64,000 bases of DNA from Candidatus Jettenia sp. Its GTDB lineage: Bacteria > Planctomycetota > Brocadiia > Brocadiales > Brocadiaceae. This document shows, piece by piece, positions 18,001 to 26,361 of this stretch; the first letter of the stretch is position 1; every line of letters begins with the position of its first letter. The stretch is taken from contig CP091278.1 in NCBI GenBank assembly GCA_021650895.1, positions 463,659-527,658 on the forward strand, read 5' to 3'. Position numbers and translations under genes: made by a program. A model generated the notes under the pieces. That model saw nothing but the letters and a program-made list of their open reading frames with translations. It searched no databases and had not been told where the DNA came from.

Positions 18001-19647
18001 TGTAGGGGAAAGCTTCAGCTGCTCACCGGAAGGATTGGCATAGTAAGGGTCTTCCGTATTTTCTCCTACTGATTCACGGTTATCCAATGATTTACTAACG
18101 GTATTATTATACTCCGCAGTATTAGATAACTCATGGGTAGTTGGTGTTCCATTCGCCACAACATCAGTTCCCTGCCCAATTGCTGCCACAGGTTCATCTG
18201 TATTTGATGTTACGGTAAAAATGTAGCCTTTGTTGACAGTATTCCGGTTCTTTAATTTTATCTCACTCCCTGTAATACTAATGTCTGCAGTACCATCTTC
18301 CGATTCAATAAAGAAGTCATCGGTGCGGTACACAGAGGTTACCTTTTCATCGGTACCAAGCTTTATCGCTCCGTTCGCAGTTAAAAATACTGCAAAAAGG
18401 TTTCCTGTCTTTGGATGGCGGGAATATATAACATCACTACTTGCATAGCTTTTCGTGCTTTGGTAAATAGTGCCATTCCATGAACGGTCGGTAAGAGGAA
18501 CATTATTAAGATTGTCCCAATTTGGTAAACACCGGATAAGTTTTAATTTAGGAGACACTTCGGTGATACTCTGAAGATCCGATGTATCTTTCGTACTGCT
18601 AAACTGTCCAAACCAGTTATACCATGCACCATTGATAGCTGCTTTAGCAGCAAAAAGACGATTTTTATCTTCGCTAAAATCACCAATTTGAGAATTACCA
18701 ACCTTATCGTGCGTAATAGGTATCCCCGAATTAAAGTTATTACCATCGTCCACAAAATTCGTATTTTGCTGACTTCCCTGACTTAACATATCCGGGATTA
18801 ATGCGTCTTTATCTGCACGGTCCTTTATCTGGTATATCCACTCATTATTATCCACCTCATTATAGAGCCAGGTTGGACGAACAATCCATTTGGGATTCTT
18901 AAATTCCTCCGCCATTCGCGTTCTTAATTTCTTATAAAATGCGGCCATTCCTTCGGCATATGTTGCATAATCATGAGTGATGGTGCCATGCACTAAACCG
19001 GAATCCATACCTGTCCAATAGGATAAAGGAACTGGCTCGTTATCGCCCTTTTCATTGAGTCGGTAAAATCCGCCAGCAAGTTTTGGTTCATCAACAATAT
19101 ACCCGCCAAAGGTAAACGGTAAATTAGGGTCCTCATACATCTTCGCTGTTTTGATAATTTCTTCGACAACCTCATCAATAACAGCTTGTTGTTGAAAATC
19201 CCATAGTACGGAAAACTTTGTTGAGGCCCCGGAAGGATGATACCCTGTCGCTAAATTGGAAGGGAATGGATCATTACTCTTCCAAACCATGCGTTGATTA
19301 TAAAAATCCCTTGCCTTCTCAGAAATAGGTTTCGTGGTATCTATGTATCTACTGTATCCGGATAAGACTTGTGGATACCAGCAAGGGTCGATGAGATAAA
19401 ACTTGAGCCCTGAACAATCAGGGTTATTTTGATAGTCTTTAAGAGCAGAAGATGGATGTATGGCAATATAATCATAACCCATTTGTTTTGCATATTTGAT
19501 ATCCTCTTCCGGTTTACCACACCAAGCAATGCCATAAAAATTCTTGTAACCTTTTATGTCTGCATTTGCATAGGCATTTTCGCTTAAGGAAAATATTTGG
19601 CTAAAAAGCAAAAATGCAAATCCTAAAAGACTAATAGTAAATTTCAT
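15055..19647 (-). CDS. Large secreted protein: TIM-barrel-like domain, Asp-box beta-propeller, Ig-like domain, CBM9-like domain
   Basis: The protein is 1530 residues. A signal peptide covers about residues 1-28, with likely cleavage after AYANA. Residues 30-480 resemble a glycosidase-type barrel (FGGYIVDEPK would hold an acidic pair). Residues 560-1250 carry at least eleven Asp-box/BNR units (SEDGGTTW, TIDGGETW, SKDGGSTW, STDGGNTW, STDYGATW), as in sialidase, sortilin and GH74 xyloglucanase propellers. An Ig-like domain follows at about 1260-1345. A CBM9/DOMON-like sugar-binding domain ends the protein. It is probably an extracellular or periplasmic glycan-binding or glycan-cleaving protein. 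No PEP-CTERM or sorting tail is visible. Operator pair C lies about 107-153 bp upstream. Confidence 0.85.
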   Translation of the reverse strand: MKFTISLLGFAFLLFSQIFSLSENAYANADIKGYKNFYGIAWCGKPEEDIKYAKQMGYDYIAIHPSSALKDYQNNPDCSGLKFYLIDPCWYPQVLSGYSRYIDTTKPISEKARDFYNQRMVWKSNDPFPSNLATGYHPSGASTKFSVLWDFQQQAVIDEVVEEIIKTAKMYEDPNLPFTFGGYIVDEPKLAGGFYRLNEKGDNEPVPLSYWTGMDSGLVHGTITHDYATYAEGMAAFYKKLRTRMAEEFKNPKWIVRPTWLYNEVDNNEWIYQIKDRADKDALIPDMLSQGSQQNTNFVDDGNNFNSGIPITHDKVGNSQIGDFSEDKNRLFAAKAAINGAWYNWFGQFSSTKDTSDLQSITEVSPKLKLIRCLPNWDNLNNVPLTDRSWNGTIYQSTKSYASSDVIYSRHPKTGNLFAVFLTANGAIKLGTDEKVTSVYRTDDFFIESEDGTADISITGSEIKLKNRNTVNKGYIFTVTSNTDEPVAAIGQGTDVVANGTPTTHELSNTAEYNNTVSKSLDNRESVGENTEDPYYANPSGEQLKLSPTEWQQVPIRTAAQKAAGLTGGEGTQLIYTIAYAQSNPNMVYLTSDTSQIWKSEDGGTTWRMKKRGFPAKGGISLVVSPTNDKVAFVAGSVHTVNRSTKSACSGIYRTIDGGETWKQVKQTHYHKPSADEKGGSHFAFGASSSIVYAGTHDQGLLKSKDGGSTWSSMNVFKSQEILDVKAHPTNRSILYVSAKSSSSKGFYKVTDNGSVTVQKIGSGLPTYPHTVVINPKQPLVIYAALRQYGVYMSVDGGNNFSPRNSGISVLGNGKKASYLSISPADPNCLYVSFYASQSVYYTHNGGAKWYSPNSMDEKNAYGYVSGSMVDPGSPSYIGFLAAPTAFHPSNKNVALIAGNSYHIKKTTDGGVNWRFGSSGYTGAAVAKGSNSMSWDPHNSNRFAFFLTDYGPYLTEDGGSTFRTLDVPKYGDKSTPVGALDPAKDSKVIVTAAGEWYSQVIVISRDNGKTWTQIKKDSNGNSTESSYRFIAFHPQNTKVIYAGQFKSTDKGYTWKKLSKRIVAMYQKDGNIVYSASNNNGTNVVYRSTDGGNTWSAPYGTFKGSNGAGIYELAVDPTNPNRLYAAVDASGLFVWNGSKWIEKTSADGLKNDWFGRKPTQTVTVDPKSPNVVYIGRAAPSYGQSNGVFRSTDYGATWQSISHNIGPDINISSLSVNPNNGYVYAGSYHGTFKLAPPYSSAKDVTPPVASITVPTSTDTHTTDQNTISLSGTASDNISVTSITWVNNRGGSGTAEGTTNWSIPKIALFNGENIITITAKDQADNKGVDAVKVNFVEQNTTFAHKALSSPTIDGNLKESLWNITTNVNKVLTGTPDNEVNFGVSWDNKNLYVGVKVLDTTLRNDSVDPWQDDSIEIYIDANHNQKTTYDTYDRQYIKGYNDPVLFSRQNKTGVLHAWTSISGGYSVEMAIPWSNLGITPSDGMKIGFDIQNNDDDNGNTREHVLMWNGKNDNYRNTSAFGDLILSSEVSEPII

Positions 19648-19753
19648 TCAAAACGTCTCCTAACAAAAGTTTTTAAATCGTTGCACCAAAACTTTACAAA
19701 ATGAACCTGCAACTGGTAAAGGTGCCTCCTTTCTATAAAAGTTTTCATATAAA

Positions 19754-19800
19754 AGTGACATGTCACATTTTACAGCGACACATCTCTGTGTCATGTCACA
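19754..19800. promoter_or_regulatory. Paired palindromic operators, copy C
   Basis: AGTGACATGTCACA at 19754-19767 and TGTGTCATGTCACA at 19787-19800 are 33 bp apart. They sit about 107-153 bp upstream of the ATG of the 1530-residue protein. The 18-mer promoter-like element of copies A and B is not found here. Confidence 0.72.
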
Positions 19801-19942
19801 TATCTATTCGTTCTTATGTAAAACTCATATACCTTATTATACGCCGTAAATGCCTTGATTTTACTGCAAGAAGAAATTATTTAGTATATTCCATTATTTG
19901 TGGCATAATATTTGTTGTAATACTCATACAAGAATTTTAATT

Positions 19943-20012
19943 CCGTAGGGTAACCCTTCAGGGTTACTACCCATGATCAAATATTCAGACGGCGAGGTAA
20001 GGCTAAAGCCTC
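19943..20012. repeat. GTAGGGCAA repeat, diverged
   Basis: It reads CCGTAGGGTAACCCTTCAGG, then TATTCAGACGGCGAGG and AAGGCTAAAGCCTCGCC, and the right end has decayed. From 20020 to 21216 I see AT-rich sequence with many stops in all frames and no convincing gene. Confidence 0.8.
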
Positions 20013-21216
20013 GCCTCTGTATTTAAACTAAAAGACTAAAGTAAAATAGTTGCAAAAGGCTAGAGAATCGTTATCGGTATTGGCAAAAATGCAAATTCCA
20101 ATAAAAATAATGAGTCTCTGTCTTTGTTTATTGTTTAATAAAAAATTATCAAACTAACCACATTACGTATAGGTTACATCTATGGTTTCTCTATTAGTAT
20201 TTTTTCATTCGAAAGAATTTTTGGCCAAAAATTCATAACTCTGTTTTGTTCTCAGTAGGTTATCCTCACCTTCCATTTGCCCTGTATTTTCACTACATAT
20301 GCGCTTTATGATAATGAATTTTCGAGGGCAGTTATTTTAGGTATAACTACTTTTTTTTGAAACAAAAGAACTATGGTCAAAAACTTGAATAAACGCTGAT
20401 CTGCACACTGATCACAGATCGTTCCTGGACGAGATTCTGGACTATGTAGGGGATTTTGGAAATTCAAGAGCATTACTGAAATGGTAAATAACAACTTTGA
20501 AGCCCAGTTTTCTCCTTGCTATGTTTAGATCTTCAGGAAGATTTAGATTGTGATTCCTTGTAATTATTGATTTAGCATACGAAGAGATGAAAAACAGTGT
20601 AAAATTTCCATCATGTCTCTGCGAATGTACGTACAAAATCTAAAATCTGAAGATATTGAATTTCTGCTCTTACAGGCTGCATGTCACCTTGGGTGCTTAA
20701 AGGTAGGATGAGGGATTATTTTATGATTGATATATAAGGCGGGAGTATATACCATTACCCTTTCGGTGATATAGAAATCGCTACCGTTCTCGTATTCCTC
20801 CTGGTTTCACAAACGATGTCGCAGTTTTAAGTGTCAAGGTTTTCCTCACTCTTTATACAAATACGTTGTAACTATATTATCCCCTGCCAGGAGATTTATA
20901 AATACCATCATATTTATATTTGAAGAAGTTGAGTCATTTCTTTTAACACTCAAAATCCAATACACAGCAAGTTGTAAACAAATTACCTCATTATTCCCGG
21001 AAATAGCAAAGTGAGGTAAACTTTTCTTTTCAAAAAGCAAATTAAAGTTTCATATTTATAACACAGCTAATTTGAAATGGCAATAAAAAAATCAAAAATT
21101 TTTTTATTTATTTTGATCTGCTGTAAAGGGTTGGTTTTATAATTTTTGATAGGTCTGCAGTTGGTAAGCTGGGACAAATTCAGATAATTGCCGCTAAATA
21201 ATTTTCATGAGCCCGC

Positions 21217-21921
21217 TTATTGTCTTATAAGCATCTTTCCTATTACCCGAAGTGGTTTAGGCAAATTTAGCTTGTTTGTATATTCATAAAGATCTTTTAA
21301 CAGAAAGGTGTATCTATTCATAATTCTATCTTTCAAAGAGGTTTGTTTCACCTTTTCAACGATAGTAATAGAATTCACAAATCTGACATTCCTGAGCTTT
21401 TTTGACTTATAGACAAGTTCTTTAACAACCTTTTTAGGTCCCGTCCATCTATTTCCGCTTGCCGTATCATGAAAGGCTAAAATACCGCCTTCTGCTACTT
21501 TTGGAAACCATAGCTCAACATCTAATTTTACATGATCATATTCATGGTTTCCATCTATAAAAATGAGTGTAATAGGCTCATCAAAGTTTTTAGCTGCTTC
21601 TTCTGAGGTTTTCACAATAGGAGTTATTATATCATCAATTTTTGCTTTCTTAATGTTCCTTTGAAACTCCTCAAAAGTTTCAATCTTATCGGGTCTGTGT
21701 TTATGTCCTTTGTGAGGATCAATTGCATAGATCTTTAATTTATTTCCTCGTTTTGAGCCCATACCTAACCATATTGTTGATTTTCCTTTCCATGAGCCAA
21801 TTTCAACAATCACATTTTCACTCGTACAATTTTTAGCTAAAGTATAAAGCAATTCTCCCTCTTTATCTGTTAACCAACCATCGACGTTATCAACTATTTT
21901 TTTAATCTCATGTATTTCCAT
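21217..21921 (-). CDS. Class I SAM-dependent methyltransferase (Methyltransf_24/CmcI type)
   Basis: The 234-residue protein has VIVEIGSWKGKSTIWLGMG (SAM motif I), YAIDPHKG (acidic end of strand 2), LIFIDGNHEYDHVKLDVELW and GILAFHDTASG. This series is typical of cephalosporin-hydroxylase-like/Methyltransf_24 enzymes found in capsule and LPS loci, which methylate sugar hydroxyls. There is no signal or membrane segment. It is isolated by AT-rich and repeat DNA on both sides, with a mean composition more AT-rich than the sugar genes to the left, so it may have been acquired separately. Confidence 0.88.
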   Translation of the reverse strand: MEIHEIKKIVDNVDGWLTDKEGELLYTLAKNCTSENVIVEIGSWKGKSTIWLGMGSKRGNKLKIYAIDPHKGHKHRPDKIETFEEFQRNIKKAKIDDIITPIVKTSEEAAKNFDEPITLIFIDGNHEYDHVKLDVELWFPKVAEGGILAFHDTASGNRWTGPKKVVKELVYKSKKLRNVRFVNSITIVEKVKQTSLKDRIMNRYTFLLKDLYEYTNKLNLPKPLRVIGKMLIRQ

Positions 21922-22664
21922 AGCTATTTTCCCATGTAAAAGTATTAACGAAATTAATATTTACCGATTCTGTTTAAGGATAAATATTCATTGTAAATAA
22001 ACCGGATAAAGGATAAATTTACGTAAGAATAACCTAACGCTGTAACTATTCCTGGTAATCAGATTATTACAATAAATATCATGGACCAAGATTAGATTAG
22101 GGGCAGTTGCAACGGGGAAACCTTATAGACAAAATGAATATTACTGAATCTGTTAAAAGCAGGCTTACCTAATATATGTTTTTAGAAGTGGCTACAAATT
22201 ATGACATTTAAATTATGAGGATTTTTTATTCATGCACTTCTCTCTATAGATATTTTATTCCCGCTATGATCCCTCCGCCTGGATAAGAATGTTCTCTTTG
22301 ATTAAAAGAACATTACTTCTATTCTTTTTATCTAAATATACGTTATTGTTTAACGAACAATGCGATATCTCGCAATATATCTGCCATAGAAATTTTATTA
22401 TAGGAATTTGTTGTAAAAATATAATTATTATGTAACTCTTTTAAATATGGATATTTAAAGTAAATAATAGAGAAATTTTATCAGGGTCAATTTTATTCCT
22501 GAAGGAGCTACTGTTATTTTTCTGTATGTGTATACATACGCAGTTATCGAACATTTGTTTTAAACGATTGCAACACAAGCATATATATTCATTTTTATAT
22601 GATTGTTTAAAAATACTCTCTGTAGGTAATTGTATACATTTGAAAAAATAGAGCAGGGACTTTT

Positions 22665-22953
22665 TTATTCCCCTCCTGGGAGGGGTTAGGGGTGGGTTAA
22701 GGGTATAATAAAAACCTTTGAAATTCCTTAACATAGATGTAGGGGTGAAGCATTTGCTGTCCAGAATACAAGATTGATCTCAAACTCATATCAGCAAATG
22801 CTTCGCCCCTACAACGAACATTGAAATTCCTAAACATTTTAAAATAGGCCTTCGGCTACTTTTGTTTTTAATCAAAACGTAGGGCAAGGCTTTAGCCTTG
22901 CTTCCCCGCATGAACGTACATGGGGGAGAGCAACCCTAAAGGGTTGCCCTACA
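22665..22953. repeat. Repeat cluster: CCTCCC hairpin and GTAGGGCAA element
   Basis: CCCCTCCTGGGAGGGG sits at about 22671-22690. At 22740-22815 a sequence about GTAGGGG/CCCCTAC and CAGCAAATGCTTCGCC folds back on itself. A full GTAGGGCAA-family copy is at 22878-22953. From 21922 to 22440 there is only AT-rich DNA with no gene seen. Confidence 0.82.
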
Positions 22954-23029
22954 GAATTGAAATTCCTATACATTAAACTAGGCCTTTGGCGGCTTTTTAT
23001 AGCATCTTTGCAAGGGGTAGGGCGAACCT

Positions 23030-23725
23030 CATATGCATTAAGCTAAAATGTGGAAACGGTGAAGAATAACATAATCCCCCTTAATCCCCCTTTTTAAAGC
23101 TTATCCTTACCCACATCTTTAGAACACTATGAAGAGATGTTTTCGCCGGGGGTGTCCCTCTAGAAATTTTTATTCTCTGTAAGCCTATTCCTGGGTGGCA
23201 CTGACAAACTCTGTTTGTCAGTGTGGTATATTCCGTATCCACGGGTGTATTCGAACACCACGGACAAACCATGTCCCCGTTCAAGACGTACGGGGACATG
23301 GTTTGTCCGTGCCACCCTGCTTTTCTAAATTTATCCTTCTTTCTCCTCCTTTTTAAACTTATCCTTACTCAAAAGTTAGGTAGGGAGCGAAGGTAGAAGC
23401 AAGATAAACCACGAAGTACACGAAGAAAGAAGGGCGTAGAGAAGCAAGATTCTGCGAAAGATGGAGAGAAGCAAGATTTTGCGCCTTTACAATTGAGGTA
23501 GGGGTGTGTTGCTTCGCCTCAAGAAGGGATCGATCATAAAAAGAATTTATTGAGATTTGGAACTCTCTTATTCTTCGTGTACTTCGTGCTCTTTGTGATA
23601 TTTAAAGATGTGGGTAAGGACAAGTTTTTAAAGAGGGGTTAGGGGGGATTAGAGGGAAACAGGGACACACGTTGTTCTTTTTACCTCCTTTCCCATGAAA
23701 CACTATTCTTAGCTTGATGCATATA
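23030..23725. repeat. Composite nested MITE (about 0.7 kb)
   Basis: The outer ends are CATATGCATTAAGCTA and TTAGCTTGATGCATATAGG, inverted. Nested inside, TGACAAACTCTGTTTGTCA lies at about 23201-23219 and a GGACATGGTTTGTCCGTG palindrome at about 23265-23313. The 274-bp element at 23355-23628 is the inverted partner of 4295-4568. There is no coding sequence. Confidence 0.82.
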
Positions 23726-23887
23726 GGAGCAAACCTTATATTCGCCAAATGAGAGACAAACAGAAATGCTTTGAATTGCGGAGGGCAAGGGCGAACACAG
23801 GTTCGCCCCTACACAAAAGAATATTGACATTCCTTAACACCGGGTGAATAGCAGATGATGTTTTTATCTGAATGCCCTTTTTACTTT

Positions 23888-24622
23888 TTAATGTGAAGAA
23901 GGAGCGCCGTGCGATGGAGGCATACTTTTACCTGCCTCATATTTTTTGAATTCGTTGAATGCCTCTTCAGCCTCGTCACTCATCCCTTTTAACAGGTAAA
24001 CAACACCTAAATAGTTATGCGCCGTTCCTAGTTTCGGATCCAGTTCAAGGGCTTTTTTATGAGCAGCAATAGCCTCATCCAATCTTTTTTGCTTACAGTA
24101 TGTTAAACCAAGCTCATTATAAGCTGAGGCAAGTTTAGGCTTTAATTCCAAAGCCCGCATCTGCATATTTACTGCATCCTCAAACTGCTCATTCATGCGA
24201 TAAACAACGCCTAAGCTAAAGTATATCATCGGATCTTCGGGTTTTAACTTCAGTTCTTTTCTATACACCTCTCCGGCTTTATCAAATTTTCCTAAGGTGT
24301 AATATGCCTTTCCAAGTTTTTCATAGGCATTAACCATGGTCGGATCAAGCTCGATTGCTTTCTCCCATGCAGCAATCGCTGCGTCAAAGCTGCCTTTTTT
24401 GATATGCTCTAATCCATAATTATAATACTCTGCTGCCGTCATTTTCTCCGGAAGCTTAACCTCTTTTTTTACTTCCTGAGTATCTGAAGATCCTTCTAAT
24501 ACGACATCTTCATTTGCATTAATACCTTCAGATGCCTCTTTTTTACTACACCCGGTTATAGATATACAGAACACTATACCGGCAATTGTTATTATTGGTA
24601 AATTTCTTCCAATCATCCCCAT
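23888..24622 (-). CDS. TPR-repeat lipoprotein
   Basis: The 244-residue protein has a lipoprotein signal peptide ending in the lipobox SITGCSKK (Cys about residue 26). After a Glu/Asp-rich linker it has four to five 34-residue TPR units (AIAAWEKAIELDPTMVNAYE, AGEVYRKELKLKPEDPMIYF, AVNMQMRALELKPKLASAYN, AIAAHKKALELDPKLGTAHN). It ends in a His/Ser-rich tail. It is probably anchored to a membrane facing the periplasm (or paryphoplasm) as a protein-assembly scaffold. The ATG is preceded by GGAG ten bases upstream. It lies 66 bp after the polyprenyl synthase gene. The specific partner is unknown. Confidence 0.9.
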   Translation of the reverse strand: MGMIGRNLPIITIAGIVFCISITGCSKKEASEGINANEDVVLEGSSDTQEVKKEVKLPEKMTAAEYYNYGLEHIKKGSFDAAIAAWEKAIELDPTMVNAYEKLGKAYYTLGKFDKAGEVYRKELKLKPEDPMIYFSLGVVYRMNEQFEDAVNMQMRALELKPKLASAYNELGLTYCKQKRLDEAIAAHKKALELDPKLGTAHNYLGVVYLLKGMSDEAEEAFNEFKKYEAGKSMPPSHGAPSSH

Positions 24623-24688
24623 CGTATTTTATCTCCAAACAATAATTACTTATTGAGCCATGAGTAAAATGGCCTTGAAAACACATTA

Positions 24689-25672
24689 CTAGGACATTCG
24701 CTGTGCCATGAAAGATGCGATTTCTTTAAATACTGTTTTGTTTTCAACAGGAATCTCATCAATAGTCTTATAAGCCTGCTTTACGAGATCTTCCGCATAA
24801 TCCTGAGCATATTGTATAGCATGATATTTTTTGTATATATCCAGTACCCATTTTATATCATTATCGGTTGTTTCATCTCTAGGTTTTAACATAATGTCGC
24901 GCAAGCATTTTTTATCATCCGCGCAAGCAACTTGCAACGTATAGGAATATAAAAAGCTTGCCTTGCCTTCTTTCACATCGGAGCCAATCACCCCTCCCCG
25001 TCCCTTTCCATGAGTCATATCAATGAGATCATCGCGGATTTGAAATGCAGGTCCCATTGTCTTTCCCAACATCCATATCTTTTCAACAACCTCTTCTGAA
25101 GCACCCGATACTATAGCCCCACCGACCATACCACAAGCAAGATAATACCCCGTCTTAAGCTCGACCATTTGCATGTAGTTATCGACTGAGAAATCCTCCG
25201 ATGCCCTTGCGCCAATATCTATTGCCTGCCCCTCAACTGTTTTCCCATAAGTCAACGTGAGCACCTGTAATAATTTTATCTTTTTTTCCAATGATACAGA
25301 ACTCGCCAGGATACTTTTATACGCGCAGGCAAGAAGGTAATCTCCTGCGTTTATCGCATGAGCTATACCGTATTTCATCCACACGGTAGGCTGATCGCGT
25401 CTTATCGTATCCCCATCTTCAATATCATCATGCATAAGAAACATATTATGCATAGCCTCGACGGCAAGAGCAAAGGGTATTGCATCTTTTGTATTTCCCC
25501 CCAATGCCTCACAGGTAATTAAACATATGGCAGGTCTCACCCTTTTCCCTCCTGTATACAGGTGATGCCATATAGGCTCGCTTAAATAATTTTTTTTATG
25601 AGGGGGTATTAACTCCTGTAATAATTGATCTATTTTTGCACCATAGGTTTTAATTGATTCATCGATCGACAT
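24689..25672 (-). CDS. Polyprenyl (geranylgeranyl/farnesyl-type) diphosphate synthase
   Basis: The first aspartate-rich motif is HDDIEDGDTIRRD and the second is RDDLIDMTHGKG, each binding Mg-diphosphate. GGKRVRPAICL near residue 45 binds IPP. The product is about 327 residues. The frame is open to 25696, but the ATG at 25672 is chosen because AAAGGA lies seven bases before it. It condenses IPP with allylic diphosphates. The residues before the first motif (MHNMFLMHDD) leave no clear small-chain block, so chain length is not decided. Together with the IspH-UbiA fusion at 29690 it places isoprenoid supply and use in this region. Confidence 0.92.
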   Translation of the reverse strand: MSIDESIKTYGAKIDQLLQELIPPHKKNYLSEPIWHHLYTGGKRVRPAICLITCEALGGNTKDAIPFALAVEAMHNMFLMHDDIEDGDTIRRDQPTVWMKYGIAHAINAGDYLLACAYKSILASSVSLEKKIKLLQVLTLTYGKTVEGQAIDIGARASEDFSVDNYMQMVELKTGYYLACGMVGGAIVSGASEEVVEKIWMLGKTMGPAFQIRDDLIDMTHGKGRGGVIGSDVKEGKASFLYSYTLQVACADDKKCLRDIMLKPRDETTDNDIKWVLDIYKKYHAIQYAQDYAEDLVKQAYKTIDEIPVENKTVFKEIASFMAQRMS

Positions 25673-25774
25673 CTCTGATCCTTTTCCAAAGCACATGAGC
25701 CTATAAAAAGATTAAGAATAAGACAAGACTGCAGAAGTAAATTTGAGAAAACTACGATACAAAATATAAAGGTA

Positions 25775-26332
25775 CTATTCCCGCCCGAGAAATTCACCCG
25801 TCCTTGTATCTACTTTAATTCTCTCACCACTATTGATAAATAACGGGACCTTTACGACAAGTCCTGTCTCTAACTTTGCAGGCTTATAGACATTCACTAC
25901 CGTGTCCCCTTTTTTACCCGGATCTGTTTCGATAATTTTTAAAACAACCGATGTTGGCAATTCTACGGAAATAGCTTTACCCTCATAAAAAGCTATCCTT
26001 GCCTGGCTGTTTAAGGTCATATAAGGAATGGCATCTTCTACTGCTTCTTTCGGTAATAATATTTGCTCATAATTTTCTGTATCCATAAAGCAATAATTTT
26101 CACCATCTTTATAAAGATATTCCATCGTGCGATGCTCCAGGAATACATCCTCCAGTTTATCGGTAGACCGAAACCTCTTCTGAACCACACTCCCCTGCTT
26201 TAGACTCTTTAACTTGGCCTGTACCATACCCCGCCAGTTTCCAGGGGTCACGTGCTGATAGTCAACTACGAGGTATAATTCACCGTCCATTTTAATCACG
26301 GTACCCCTTTTAATTTCTGTAGCGCTTACCAA
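25775..26332 (-). CDS. efp: Translation elongation factor P
   Basis: The 185-residue protein has the three OB-like domains of EF-P, ending VDTRTGEFLGRE, the conserved C-terminus. It relieves ribosome stalling at polyproline stretches. The domain I loop, which in E. coli reads PGKGQ with the modified Lys34, reads PGNWRG here. The tip residue is Asn (residue 32), so the lysine/arginine targets of EpmA or EarP are absent at that position. The loop must act unmodified or use a neighbouring residue such as Arg34. The gene lies between the prenyl synthase and hemW, all on the minus strand. Confidence 0.95.
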   Translation of the reverse strand: MVSATEIKRGTVIKMDGELYLVVDYQHVTPGNWRGMVQAKLKSLKQGSVVQKRFRSTDKLEDVFLEHRTMEYLYKDGENYCFMDTENYEQILLPKEAVEDAIPYMTLNSQARIAFYEGKAISVELPTSVVLKIIETDPGKKGDTVVNVYKPAKLETGLVVKVPLFINSGERIKVDTRTGEFLGRE

Positions 26333-26361
26333 TGTAATAACTCCTCAATAAAATGTATAAA

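Noticed and set aside
19650-19750. Sigma-54 promoter upstream of the 1530-residue gene
   Set aside because: AGGCACC ... CAGTTGCAGG on the minus strand looked promising, but the GG-to-GC distance is 14 instead of 10 bases.
19701-19940. Plus-strand frame of 79 residues over operator pair C
   Set aside because: It spans regulatory palindromes and AT-rich DNA, with no family pattern and no partner gene.
20306-21040. Three minus-strand frames of 62-64 residues
   Set aside because: They overlap each other or lie in AT-rich DNA with many stops. One (20442-20636) vaguely recalls a PIN-like fragment but has no intact motif.
22441-22734. 97-residue frame containing PPLTPPRRG
   Set aside because: The proline-rich part is a translation of the CCCTCCC hairpin repeat, seen again at 50437-50733 and 58446-58691.
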